Shown here: positions 26,309-34,818 of the stretch, one piece after another
How positions within the stretch are numbered: the first letter of the stretch is position 1
Layout: the number at the start of each line of letters is the position of its first letter
Assembly: GCF_001437125.1 (NCBI RefSeq)
Contig: NZ_JQCA01000167.1
Span: forward strand, 1-37,211
DNA length: 37,211 nucleotides
Direction: 5' to 3'
Source of the DNA: Levilactobacillus paucivorans
Lineage (GTDB): Bacteria; Bacillota; Bacilli; Lactobacillales; Lactobacillaceae
Program-made: the position numbers and the translations under genes
The notes under the pieces: generated by a model
Seen by the model: the letters and a program-made list of their open reading frames with translations, nothing else
Told to the model about the DNA's origin: nothing
Databases searched by the model: none

Positions 26309-27476
26309 CTGAATTTGCTTCCTTTTCCGTGACTGGCGGGACTTCAACGTATCCGCCTGCAAAATTTTGATACCAGTGGAACCCTTCCGTAGCCACGACG
26401 CGGATCACGGCATAGCCCGGGATTCCCAGAACCACCCCGAGGATCCCGAAGGCTTTCCCGGCGAGTAACAAGATAAAGATAATGGTTAAGGGGTGAATCT
26501 TCAAAGAGCTCCCCAGGACCAGTGGTGAGATGAAACGCCCTTCGACGGTTTGTTCCACCACAAAGACAATCAGCACCTTGACCAACATCCAAGGTGACAT
26601 GAATGCCGCCACCACGACCGCGGGAATCATGGCTAGAAACGATCCGAGATACGGAACTAGGTTCAAGACCCCCGCCATCATGCCGAGTAATAACGCAAAC
26701 TTCAACCCGACAATTAGGAAGCCCACATAGAAGAGCACGGCCACAAAGAACGCTACGATTAACTGCCCCCGAACATAGTTGCTAACCTGACGATTCATTT
26801 CCACCAACAAATGTTTGGTCGTCTTCCGGTATTTGATCGGAAGAATCTTGACCAAGTGATCTGGTAACTGATGGCCATCTCGCAGGAGATAGAAAAGAAT
26901 AAATGGTGCGGTCACAATGGCGACAACCACCGAGGCCACCCGACTCACAATACTCCCAACTGATGAAAAGGTCGTCTTTGCTAGGCTAGAGACCGCCGTG
27001 GAAGAGCTATCCGATAGCTGTTGATTGACCTGATCCAGTTGTGACTTTAGTCCACTCAGCCGGTCATCTTGAAGCCACAGTGACACGGTCCCCGACACTT
27101 GACGCCAATAGTGTGGCCATTCCGTAATCAGAGTCGTCAATTGCTTCTGCACCATGGGAATCAAGCTACCAATACCCCAGACTAGAAGCGCGGCCACAAT
27201 CACAAATAACCCCGTGATCGTCCACGTTCGACCAATCCCCCGTTTCTCCAACCGATCCACCACTGGATTCAACAGATAGAAACAGACACCCGCAATGATG
27301 ACGGGCAGTCCCACGATCTGCCAGACTAAAACGATGGGCGTTGCGAGCCATGGGACTTTACTTAGGACTAACAAAATGAGTAAAATGAGGAGCGTGATTG
27401 TTAATCCAGAGACCAAGCGGTTATTAACCACCCAGTTCCAGAACCACGACCGATTTTTATGAGACTCTGTCTTCAA
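26295..27476 (-). CDS. AI-2E/PerM family membrane transporter
   Basis: The protein of about 393 residues has a basic N-terminus and about eight membrane segments. The family's long soluble loop (about 130-200, containing SGLKSQLDQVNQQLSDS) and the C-terminal signature PYLGSFLAMIPAVVVA...GRFISPLVLGSSLKIHPL are both present. Family members include putative autoinducer-2 exporters, Na+/H+ antiporters and proteins of unknown cargo, so substrate cannot be assigned. Start choice is uncertain. The -10 TACAAT lies at 27507-27512, so the GTG at 27521 would be upstream of the transcript. TTG 27476 has GGAAG eight nt upstream and is preferred; GTG 27485 is the alternative. It overlaps rlmA downstream. 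Confidence 0.82.
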   Translation of the reverse strand: MKTESHKNRSWFWNWVVNNRLVSGLTITLLILLILLVLSKVPWLATPIVLVWQIVGLPVIIAGVCFYLLNPVVDRLEKRGIGRTWTITGLFVIVAALLVWGIGSLIPMVQKQLTTLITEWPHYWRQVSGTVSLWLQDDRLSGLKSQLDQVNQQLSDSSSTAVSSLAKTTFSSVGSIVSRVASVVVAIVTAPFILFYLLRDGHQLPDHLVKILPIKYRKTTKHLLVEMNRQVSNYVRGQLIVAFFVAVLFYVGFLIVGLKFALLLGMMAGVLNLVPYLGSFLAMIPAVVVAAFMSPWMLVKVLIVFVVEQTVEGRFISPLVLGSSLKIHPLTIIFILLLAGKAFGILGVVLGIPGYAVIRVVATEGFHWYQNFAGGYVEVPPVTEKEANSDEEN

Positions 27477-27480
27477 AGGC

Positions 27481-27509
27481 TTCACTTCCGTTATTAAAGT
27501 GGGTATATT
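27481..27509 (+). promoter_or_regulatory. Promoter of cutC
   Basis: TTCACT (27481-27486), 17-bp spacer and TATATT (27504-27509) lie on the plus strand, about 46 bp before the cutC ATG. Its -10 overlaps the -10 of the opposite promoter. Confidence 0.5.
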
Positions 27510-27536
27510 GTACCATACCACGAAGACCAGTGACGA
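27507..27536 (-). promoter_or_regulatory. Promoter of the AI-2E transporter-rlmA unit
   Basis: TCGTCA (27531-27536), 18-bp spacer and TACAAT (27507-27512) lie on the minus strand. The -10 shares three bases with the cutC -10 on the other strand, so the two promoters probably exclude each other. Confidence 0.5.
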
Positions 27537-27555
27537 CTCTTGAAGAGAGAAAGGA

Positions 27556-28188
27556 ATGAGACATTTGCGAATTATTGAACCATTATTAGAAAACTATGCT
27601 GACCTACCCAATGCTGTTGAGGCGGGTGCGAAACGCATCGCCCTCGCCGACAACCTTGCCGTCGGCGGCACGACTATCAGCAAGGGCGTCATGGGTGAGG
27701 CCGTCCGCTACGCCCACGAACACCAAGTCACCCTCGACGTTTTAATCGCCCCTAGAGGCGGTCACAGCCCCTATAACGATGTCGAAATCAAAATGATGGA
27801 GGCCGACCTGCTCGAGGCGCAACAACTCGGCGTCGACGGTGCCATCTTTGGCGCGCTGACCACCCAACACACGTTGGATGTCGAGGCCCTCAGCCTCCTC
27901 ATCGCCGCGGCCGGTGGCATGACCATTACCTTCAGCACAGCCTTCGATGACATCCGGCCGCAAGACCGGGGAACTGCCGTTGATTGGCTTAGTAGCCAGG
28001 GGGTTGACTATGTTCTGAGTACCGGTGCTGCCAGTGACGACCGGTTGGCCGACTGGACCGCCACCAAGCGGCTCTTAGACTCCGTTAACTTGACCCTGAT
28101 TGCCAGCGGACTCACAGCCCAAGAAATTGAACCCGTTGCTAAGGAACTTGGCACAAACTTCTTCTTTGGCACCGACGTCCTCAACTAA
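27556..28188 (+). CDS. cutC: CutC family protein (copper homeostasis)
   Basis: The 210-residue TIM-barrel protein matches CutC: a start of IEPLLENYADLPNAVEAGAKRIAL (the family 'E-x-A-x-x-GA-x-R-x-L' region), IAPRGGHSPYND with the R-x-GG-x-F/S-x-Y motif, MMEADLLEAQQLGVDGAIFGAL, and TFSTAFDD where the family has TFHRAFD. Replacement of His-Arg by Ser-Thr in that last motif is a notable deviation, because those residues line the putative metal or substrate pocket. CutC was named for copper tolerance in E. coli, but its biochemical role is unsettled. It is the only full-length plus-strand gene here, with a promoter overlapping that of the divergent transporter and a perfect terminator behind it. 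Confidence 0.85.
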   Translation: MRHLRIIEPLLENYADLPNAVEAGAKRIALADNLAVGGTTISKGVMGEAVRYAHEHQVTLDVLIAPRGGHSPYNDVEIKMMEADLLEAQQLGVDGAIFGALTTQHTLDVEALSLLIAAAGGMTITFSTAFDDIRPQDRGTAVDWLSSQGVDYVLSTGAASDDRLADWTATKRLLDSVNLTLIASGLTAQEIEPVAKELGTNFFFGTDVLN

Positions 28189-28201
28189 AGTTTTCCAAAC
28201 G

Positions 28202-28240
28202 AAAGGCTCCTCACGTCTGTAAATGACGTGAGGAGCCTTT
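28202..28240 (+). terminator. Terminator shared by cutC and the converging glycosyltransferase operon
   Basis: A 15-bp perfect stem, AAAGGCTCCTCACGT (28202-28216) with ACGTGAGGAGCCTTT (28226-28240), is followed by TTTTCT on the plus strand. It is symmetrical enough to work for minus-strand transcripts leaving the gene that ends at 28340. The 28241-28339 stretch holds nothing else I can name. Confidence 0.9.
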
Positions 28241-28339
28241 TCTAGTGAACCCCTTGGCCGTTAACCCGAGCCGTCGAAACCGCATTTTCAACGACCGTCG
28301 TTAACCCCCAATCAACCCAACTGTTCACTGCCCACAGTC

Positions 28340-29839
28340 TTAATCGGCCAAGTCAGCCAGCAACGCCTGCCACTTCTGACGAGTTGCCGTGGCCGAGTAA
28401 TCATTGGCCCGTTTGAGACTGTTTTTCATATAACGACGCTGGAGTTTCGGATCTTTTAAGTAATCGCGAATCTTCCAGTATAGAAGGTCTTGGTTGTTCC
28501 GTTCGACGAGATTTCCATTCTCACCGTCGATCACCATTTCATTTGGTCCATACCGAATATCATAACTGATGACTGGTACCCCAAAGCTTAGTGCTTCGAG
28601 AGTCGTCAGCGAGAACCCTTCCTCGACACTCGTGACCATTTCTAGTGACGCCTGTTCGTACTCAGCCGTCAGATCAGGCAGATAGCCTCTGAAGAAAACA
28701 TGTTTTTCCAAATGATGTTCCGTCACGTAGTCGCGGAGACGCTGCTCCTCGATTCTGCTTCCGAAGCCAAAGAGGTGTAACTCAACGTCTGGAAATTCAT
28801 CGACGAGTCGACCCACGACTTGGACCTGTTCCATCACTTGTTTTTCCGGTGAGAGCCGCGCAACCCCAATGATTCGGTGAGGTTGTTTCTTCCGCAAATT
28901 AACCCGTTGCTTCGTGGTATATCCGACTGGAATCACCACAATTGGTGGTAACTCGGGGAATCGTTCCCGCAGATCGGTCCGCTGCAATTCAGTTGAGACT
29001 ACGATTCGATCAAATAGTTGCGGATGCTCCAAGACATATCGGTAGGTCCCCTTCAGTGGGCCCTTAATCACGTTGGCTTGGTCCCGCGCATGGGTACTGT
29101 GGAAGACCGCGCACACGGTCACATCTGGCCGCGTATCCCCAAAGGCTGGGGCTAGTGGCCCGTTCTTGTCACTGAAATACACATCCCCGGCCTGATAGAG
29201 TTCGTTGAAGAAGAACGTCTGAAGCTCACGTTCCGTATCAAAGAACCATTGCTGGCCACGATAATCGTTCAGAATGATCTGATGGAGCTTCGGTTCACCC
29301 GGGTCGTTGGTGTAGTACTTTTCCATTTTGACGTGCCCACCGGTATCCAGGTACACCTCATTTTGAACTTTTTGATTGTCATGCAGGTAACTTATCCGGC
29401 TCAAGAAGCCTCGGTTATCGTAATGTTCCCGCTTAACCTTCATCCGTTTCGCATCGAAATAGTTCAGATAAACCAACTGTTTCAATGATTCATCTCTAAA
29501 GTGCGCATACATCAGGAAACGACCCTCGGTGGTAAAGACCCGTACGTCGGGTGCTGAAGCCACCTTTTGAATCCGGTAATGGCACGTTTCTTCCCAGTAT
29601 TTGCACCAATCAATCGCCTTGACTGGCACACTCACCGTGTCCTGAAAGTAGTCGTAGAGACTAAAGCAGTCGGGACCAATGCCAAAACGTTCGGCATTGG
29701 CGTGAATACCAGGATTGTACCGCGTATAAACACACTTTGCCGGAAGATTAGCCGCCTTAAAGAGTTTCAGCCGGTTAACTTGACCTTGCTCAATCCCTGT
29801 TAGTTTTGCGTTAAAATACACCGCAACAAAGTAGTTCAT
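28340..29839 (-). CDS. Glycosyltransferase, GtfA/TagE-like (GT4), third of three paralogues
   Basis: The 499-residue GT-B retaining glycosyltransferase has an N-terminal extension of about 200 residues (DUF1975/GT1 domain A type) and a catalytic half. The donor-site Arg328 and Lys333 lie in VARLSPEKQ. An intact EX7E motif runs from Glu407 to Glu415 in EGFSLTTLE, followed by SFGVPVISYDIRYGPNEMV. This architecture is shared by GtfA, SdgA/SdgB, TarM and TagE, which transfer GlcNAc or glucose onto serine-rich proteins or teichoic acid. There is no signal or membrane segment, so it is cytoplasmic. ATG 29839 has GGAGG inside the preceding gene and a 2-bp gap. Next to an SD-repeat protein, protein O-glycosylation is the likeliest role; teichoic acid glucosylation is the alternative. 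Confidence 0.85.
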   Translation of the reverse strand: MNYFVAVYFNAKLTGIEQGQVNRLKLFKAANLPAKCVYTRYNPGIHANAERFGIGPDCFSLYDYFQDTVSVPVKAIDWCKYWEETCHYRIQKVASAPDVRVFTTEGRFLMYAHFRDESLKQLVYLNYFDAKRMKVKREHYDNRGFLSRISYLHDNQKVQNEVYLDTGGHVKMEKYYTNDPGEPKLHQIILNDYRGQQWFFDTERELQTFFFNELYQAGDVYFSDKNGPLAPAFGDTRPDVTVCAVFHSTHARDQANVIKGPLKGTYRYVLEHPQLFDRIVVSTELQRTDLRERFPELPPIVVIPVGYTTKQRVNLRKKQPHRIIGVARLSPEKQVMEQVQVVGRLVDEFPDVELHLFGFGSRIEEQRLRDYVTEHHLEKHVFFRGYLPDLTAEYEQASLEMVTSVEEGFSLTTLEALSFGVPVISYDIRYGPNEMVIDGENGNLVERNNQDLLYWKIRDYLKDPKLQRRYMKNSLKRANDYSATATRQKWQALLADLAD

Positions 29840-29841
29840 AG

Positions 29842-31392
29842 TTAGGCCTCCTCAGCCACGGCGCGTTGGGCCTGCGTCTGGTGATCAAAGTAGTCCAGCA
29901 GAATTTGCCATTTGGCAAAGACGGCATCCTCTGAGTAACGTTGTGCATTCTGATAAGCCGCGGCACTGAAGGCCGCCAACCGATCCTGATCACCCAGTAA
30001 GGCAATCATATCGTCAGCTAGTCCTTGGACATCGCCATCGGTCGTCAATAGACCACTCTCGCCATTGGCAATGATATCGCTAGGCCCATACTTCACGTCG
30101 TTGGCAATCATTGGCACCCCATGCGACTGAGCTTCCAGTAACATCAGAGAAAAGCCTTCGGCACGACTTGGTAATAGCCCCAGCTGGGCACGGTCATAGA
30201 CCGCCGCGATGTCATGCGTATAGCCCTTAAACGAAACGACATCACTTAAGCCACTGTCGGCCACCTGTTGCTTGAAGGCCTTCTCGACATCCCCGTTCGC
30301 GTAACCCCAAAGTTCAAGCCGCGCATCGGGAAACTTTTCATGGACCTGGGCAAAGGCTTGAATCGAATGATTCTGTTGTTTTTCAGGCGCCAACCGAGCA
30401 ACGTGAACCACAAGGTGTTTCTGTCGCTTGCTAAACGGTTCTTGTGGCGCGGCCATCTGTTCATCCGTGACATAACCAACTGGAATCGTAAACGCTGGAA
30501 TATCGGTGCCGAAGCGGTCGGCCACGTCTTGAGATTGTTCCGGGGTGGCGGAGATCACGGCATCCCACTTGTGCCAGTTCATTAAGGCATTTTGATAGTT
30601 GTTGTTAAGTGGTGAGTGAATCATATCGCTTGGATCGGCCACGTGGTCATTGTGCAGGTGTAAAACCTTGAAGGCTGGCGTCTGCATGTTGAAGAGCGCC
30701 CAGTCACATTCCACGGTCCGGTCACAGATGTAGACGTTGGTTTCTCCATTGGCATTCAATTCATCATAGAAGAAACGTGTCAGGCTGTTCATCCCATTAA
30801 AGGTTCGGCTACTGCCGTCCCCATAATTCAAGACGCGCCAGGAAAGGTGTTCCTTGCCAGCATGGTCAATCAGATGACACTTCTCGATGTGCACCAAGCC
30901 ATCTGGTCCGAAGTACTGTTCCTGGACGATCTTACCGTCCCAATCGAAGAGCTGTTCCAAACATTTGAAGCCGCGGGTGTCCCACCAAACCATCTTGAGC
31001 GTCCGCCCATTCACATCAAAGTATTGGATGTTGCTAATCTCATCTTCAGTGTCTTTTCGCAGGTAAATAATCATGAGCATCTTCCCTTGCGAGAACACCT
31101 GAAGTTGATTGTCTTTCTTGGTACTGGTGGTGTTGCGTGGTAATGAAAAGTCATTGAGGGTCAGTGGCTTAGTGGCCACGTCTTGGCTCCCACAGAAAAA
31201 TTCAAATAAGTTCACGAAATTCTCGCGAGGAATACCAGCCTGTTCCAAAATATTAGTCAGATCCATTGAGAAGATCCGCGTCACAATCTTGGCTGGGATA
31301 CCATTCTTACGGAAGAGATGGAGCCGGTTAATTTCCGCGTGTTCAATCCCTGATTTTGAGTACTGCATGTTGTCATTTAAGAAATAATACAT
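29842..31392 (-). CDS. Glycosyltransferase, GtfA/TagE-like (GT4), second of three paralogues
   Basis: The 516-residue protein has the same architecture as its neighbours, with an N-terminal beta-rich extension (1 to about 210) starting MYYFLNDNMQYSKSGIEHAEINR. Donor-site residues Arg333 and Lys338 are in VARLAPEKQ. The EX7E motif is intact from Glu412 to Glu420 (EGFSLMLLE), followed by SHGVPMIANDVKYGPSDII. The conserved KVLHLHNDH segment of the DUF1975 family is also present. ATG 31392 is preceded by GGGAG at 9 nt. Of the three paralogues this looks the most canonical, so it is a good candidate for the enzyme that initiates glycosylation. Donor sugar and acceptor cannot be read from the sequence. 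Confidence 0.85.
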   Translation of the reverse strand: MYYFLNDNMQYSKSGIEHAEINRLHLFRKNGIPAKIVTRIFSMDLTNILEQAGIPRENFVNLFEFFCGSQDVATKPLTLNDFSLPRNTTSTKKDNQLQVFSQGKMLMIIYLRKDTEDEISNIQYFDVNGRTLKMVWWDTRGFKCLEQLFDWDGKIVQEQYFGPDGLVHIEKCHLIDHAGKEHLSWRVLNYGDGSSRTFNGMNSLTRFFYDELNANGETNVYICDRTVECDWALFNMQTPAFKVLHLHNDHVADPSDMIHSPLNNNYQNALMNWHKWDAVISATPEQSQDVADRFGTDIPAFTIPVGYVTDEQMAAPQEPFSKRQKHLVVHVARLAPEKQQNHSIQAFAQVHEKFPDARLELWGYANGDVEKAFKQQVADSGLSDVVSFKGYTHDIAAVYDRAQLGLLPSRAEGFSLMLLEAQSHGVPMIANDVKYGPSDIIANGESGLLTTDGDVQGLADDMIALLGDQDRLAAFSAAAYQNAQRYSEDAVFAKWQILLDYFDHQTQAQRAVAEEA

Positions 31393-31407
31393 GAGGCGTT
31401 CTCCCTT

Positions 31408-32922
31408 CTATGCCTGTAAGCAACGTTGCCAACGGTTCCAGACCCGACGTTGCGTCCAGGTCGCATTGGCTGTCTGATAAGCGGCGTGACTCATGGTCTG
31501 AAGTGTCTTCGGGTTACTGAAGAGTTCAGTAACGTGTTCGGCCATTGCCAGTGAATTTCCGCGGTCAACCAGATAACCGTTGTCGCCATCCACAATCAGA
31601 TCCTTTGGACCGTAATTGAATGGGTAGCTGACGACTGGAATCCCATGGCTCATTGCCTCCAGCATCCCCATTGGCCCACCGTCTGCAATCGACATGTTGA
31701 CGAGGACTTGATAAGTATCGTACTTCTGAGTCAGCTCTGGATCGTAGTCTTTGAAGGTCACATTGTGTTCGAGATGAAGTTCACTGACCAGGCTAACCAT
31801 CTTCTTCTGATAGTCATGGTCACCGTACCCATAGAGGTCAAATGTCGCGCCAGGAACCCGATCGTGAACTAAAGCAAACATCCGTAAGAGCTGGTCAATC
31901 TGCTTATCCTGGGCAATCCGGCCAACGTATAGCAAGCTGTTCGCCCGCCGTTCAGTCGGCGCAACTTCATCACTCCCGTCTTTGGCGAGTGGCGCCATCG
32001 TAACTGCCGGCATCTCAAAGACATTAGCTTCTGGGAAACGTGTTCGCAGATGCTCTGCCTGCTGTTCGGTTCCCGTAATGAAGCCATCAAAGTGCCGGAA
32101 GTGCTCAAAGGCCGGCTTCAAGAAGCCATCCAGGTCACCATGAAGCGGATCATCTGGTGTAACGGCGTGATTGATTGGCAGATAAATATATTTCCGTGAC
32201 CCATCGTCTAAGTTGAGCAGTGGTCGTACCCCGGTACCAGGACGATCGCTGATAAAGGTCGTCGTCCCGGCATCTTGTTTGCTGAGTTCTGCCAGGAAAA
32301 ATTCAAATAAGTCATCCTGATTCTGGAAGAAACGGTCACCTTGACCTTGATAATCCTTCAGAATTACCCGCGACACTAACGGATTGCCGTTCGTATCGGG
32401 CACACTATAAATTTCCAGTGCGGTCTGACCGGTGGGTGTGTAGTACCGTTCTAAGACCAACTTGCCATTCTGACCGAAGTACTGGGTCGCTGAACGGAAG
32501 CCCCGCCAGTCCCACAGATCCGTTTCGATCAAATTGCCCTGATTGTCCGCGTGTTCATGATAGAACACCCGACCAATGGTTCCCGGGATGAATCCCACTC
32601 GTCCGAGATTGTCATCACCATTGAGTACTTGACTGAAGTTGGCCCCCACAACCACTTCGGTTTCTACTGGCAGGCGTAAATCATCAGTTCGCATAACTGT
32701 TGTTGGCACGTTCGTTGCCTGCTGGAAGAAGTCAAACATATTCACCACTTCATCATCTGCGAGCCCAAAGGTGGTCAAGGTTCGATGCAACAACCGATCG
32801 TAAATCTTTGTCACAATCTTGGCGGGTTCCTGGTAATGATTAAATAGTTTCACGCGGTTCATTGCGGTATGTTCCACACTTGAATTCTTTTGCAAAATGT
32901 ATTCATTAATAAAATAATACAC
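31408..32922 (-). CDS. Glycosyltransferase paralogue with altered EX7E motif
   Basis: This 504-residue member of the same family is encoded first of the three. The start is best at GTG 32922 (VYYFINEYIL), because GAGG lies 8 nt upstream and the N-terminus then aligns with its paralogues; a GTG at 32931 overlaps that GAGG. Donor-site Arg and Lys are kept (GRIAQDKQ, Arg335/Lys340). The EX7E motif reads DGGPMGMLE, so the first Glu is Asp414 while Glu422 remains. The HLHNDH-like segment of the paralogue is YLPINHAVTP here. Activity may therefore be altered. In GtfA-GtfB pairs one partner is a non-catalytic acceptor-binding subunit, and this protein could fill that role. That is inference. Confidence 0.82.
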   Translation of the reverse strand: MYYFINEYILQKNSSVEHTAMNRVKLFNHYQEPAKIVTKIYDRLLHRTLTTFGLADDEVVNMFDFFQQATNVPTTVMRTDDLRLPVETEVVVGANFSQVLNGDDNLGRVGFIPGTIGRVFYHEHADNQGNLIETDLWDWRGFRSATQYFGQNGKLVLERYYTPTGQTALEIYSVPDTNGNPLVSRVILKDYQGQGDRFFQNQDDLFEFFLAELSKQDAGTTTFISDRPGTGVRPLLNLDDGSRKYIYLPINHAVTPDDPLHGDLDGFLKPAFEHFRHFDGFITGTEQQAEHLRTRFPEANVFEMPAVTMAPLAKDGSDEVAPTERRANSLLYVGRIAQDKQIDQLLRMFALVHDRVPGATFDLYGYGDHDYQKKMVSLVSELHLEHNVTFKDYDPELTQKYDTYQVLVNMSIADGGPMGMLEAMSHGIPVVSYPFNYGPKDLIVDGDNGYLVDRGNSLAMAEHVTELFSNPKTLQTMSHAAYQTANATWTQRRVWNRWQRCLQA

Positions 32923-32958
32923 GACTGCCACCTCATTCTTTTCGACTAATTATTCCCG

Positions 32959-33162
32959 TTACTCTTCCCAGGGATACTTACCTTCATCATTTTTTTCTGT
33001 GTGTTTCATCATGTATTCCGTCCGTTCATCCATCCGTTTGCGAGTCTTCCGCTTATTGGCAGAGCGGAAAACCAACACCACGATTCCTAAAACAATATAG
33101 ATGGATAACCGTAGAAAGAACTGAATCTTCTTATAGGCAAAAATACTGGTTAACGCGAGCAT
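32959..33162 (-). CDS. Small single-pass membrane protein in the glycosylation operon
   Basis: The 67-residue protein has one hydrophobic helix (about 14-33, FFLRLSIYIVLGIVVLVF). A strongly basic stretch follows (SANKRKTRKRMDERTEY) and then a charged C-terminus ending GKYPWEE. The positive stretch after the helix implies a cytoplasmic C-terminus. ATG 33162 has AAAGGGG eight nt upstream, overlapping the stop region of the preceding gene, so it belongs to the operon. I know no family. A role as membrane adaptor for the glycosyltransferases is conceivable but unsupported by motifs. Confidence 0.72.
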   Translation of the reverse strand: MLALTSIFAYKKIQFFLRLSIYIVLGIVVLVFRSANKRKTRKRMDERTEYMMKHTEKNDEGKYPWEE

Positions 33163-33177
33163 GCAAGTGGCCCCTTT

Positions 33178-34818
33178 CTAATACTTATAGTCATAGTAAC
33201 TAATCAATCCTGATAAGAAATGTTCACAATCATCGATCCGTGTTCGGAAGTGGTCATTGCGGGCATAGAAACCACCAACCAATTTGGCTGGATGGTAGAA
33301 GTACATCGCCACCTCAGGGAAGAAACTTCCCGCCAACAGCTCATACTCAGCTCGGTACTGCCAAACGGAGCGTAGCGTGGCCACGTCATAGGGCGCCAAC
33401 AGATCGCCGTTGCCCGTTGCTTGATTGGTATCTGTCATCTTGACCGCTGCCGTCAGTAATTCTAAACGCGTCGGATAAGGCATCAATTTGTGTTTGATGT
33501 TGTCCAAATCTTCAAAGGCATTCTTCAGCCCCATCACCATATAATCACGGTTATTGCCGAAGATTGCTAAGGCATCGTTGACAGCATAGGCAATCCAGTG
33601 GTCATGGTTCTTACCATAGTCGTGAGCCACCATGAAGTCCAAAGTTTCCTGAATCAATGTCTTCACGCGCTCATCGTGTGTCAGGGCATACAGCCGTGAC
33701 ATGGCGAAAACAATTTCACCTTCATAATAAATGATTCGAAAGGCATCCTTAACACTCAAGTCTGATCGTAACACATGATTGAATCGGCCATCTGGCTGGC
33801 GAAAGGCTTCGATTCCTCTGAAAGCCTGCATCGCCTGTTCTTCGAATCGGTCTTCATGAGTGACTTCTTGGTACTTGCACAGTGCCAGAATTAACATCGC
33901 CTGCGCCCCAAGCTTCAACTCTGCCTCGCCCTCTTTAGGCTGTTCCACGACGAATAACGCATCGTTTTTCACCATTGTCAGATGTTCCAGCCCCCATTTG
34001 AGCGCATGCTTGGCTTGCTTGAGGTCCTTGGACCGCTTGGTAAACGTAATCGCTTCCAATAGGGCATAAATTGAAGAAAAGTGCCGGACACTGTTGTAGT
34101 TGTTTAAAATCCGTTTGAGGCTGGGAAAGTACCCATAAACGAACTGACCATCGTCTTTGATTTGATTCCTTAGGTAGGTTTCACCTAATCCTAAATAATC
34201 TGCTAGTTCTTGCTTGGGTTCCACTAATTGGCGAACACCAAGTAATTGCGGGTGGTTGTCTTCTAACGGCCAGACCCGATTACCATCGGTGAACACGCCA
34301 CTGGTTGTGAAGGTCCAGACACTGTTGCCAGCCTGAATATCGCCGTCGACCTTGCCATTACGTTTCATGAGATATTCCGCAATTGCCGAATAATTTACAG
34401 TGGCCTTGGCTGTTGTTTTCCCAACCTTATAGTCTTGAGCAGGTTCAAAGAACTCATGACCGTTAATTTCCATTTCTAGTAGTGCCGTTTCGAAATCCTT
34501 ATCAAAACTGACCCCTCGTCGCCAGAAATTGCCACGGGTAATCTTAGCCACATTCGTCGTAAATTTTTCTCGACTGGTTTGTTGGATAGAGTGAACGGTT
34601 TCTACCCGAATCCAGGATGATGAAACTGCCTTAGTGAGCTGATGTTCGACCTGAACCCAGGCCTTCTTAAACGACTCTTCACGGACCACTGTCACGGCCG
34701 CACGATGTCTTCTATCGGAAATAGAAACTATCAATGTTGACTGTCCTGTCACCCGGTTTTGAAGATTACCCTGGTTAATTAGTTCCCCTTTCAAACGCTT
34801 AATTAACGCCTTTTTCAT
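33178..34818 (-). CDS. Two-domain protein with helical-toroid C-terminal half, function unknown
   Basis: The 546-residue soluble protein has no signal peptide or membrane segment. Residues 1-190 form a mixed domain with an arginine-rich FWRRGVSFDKDFETALLEMEING segment (98-120). Residues 200-546 are a series of helix pairs carrying carbohydrate-enzyme-like motifs: NNYNSVRHFSSIYALLEA (239-256), IIYYEGEIVFAMSRLY (362-377), DHWIAYAVNDAL (406-417) and RIDDCEHFLSG (527-537). This looks like an (alpha/alpha)-toroid such as those of epimerases or glycoside hydrolases, but I cannot name the enzyme. It is the first gene of the operon that contains the three glycosyltransferases and it follows the SD-repeat gene. 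A role in making or trimming the attached sugar or a donor is an inference. The ribosome binding site is weak (GGGGG). Confidence 0.75.
   Translation of the reverse strand: MKKALIKRLKGELINQGNLQNRVTGQSTLIVSISDRRHRAAVTVVREESFKKAWVQVEHQLTKAVSSSWIRVETVHSIQQTSREKFTTNVAKITRGNFWRRGVSFDKDFETALLEMEINGHEFFEPAQDYKVGKTTAKATVNYSAIAEYLMKRNGKVDGDIQAGNSVWTFTTSGVFTDGNRVWPLEDNHPQLLGVRQLVEPKQELADYLGLGETYLRNQIKDDGQFVYGYFPSLKRILNNYNSVRHFSSIYALLEAITFTKRSKDLKQAKHALKWGLEHLTMVKNDALFVVEQPKEGEAELKLGAQAMLILALCKYQEVTHEDRFEEQAMQAFRGIEAFRQPDGRFNHVLRSDLSVKDAFRIIYYEGEIVFAMSRLYALTHDERVKTLIQETLDFMVAHDYGKNHDHWIAYAVNDALAIFGNNRDYMVMGLKNAFEDLDNIKHKLMPYPTRLELLTAAVKMTDTNQATGNGDLLAPYDVATLRSVWQYRAEYELLAGSFFPEVAMYFYHPAKLVGGFYARNDHFRTRIDDCEHFLSGLISYYDYKY

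Noticed and set aside
28340-32922. The three transferases as teichoic acid glucosyltransferases only
   Set aside because: Not excluded, but no teichoic acid genes are in the window, while an SD-repeat protein is adjacent, so protein glycosylation is preferred.
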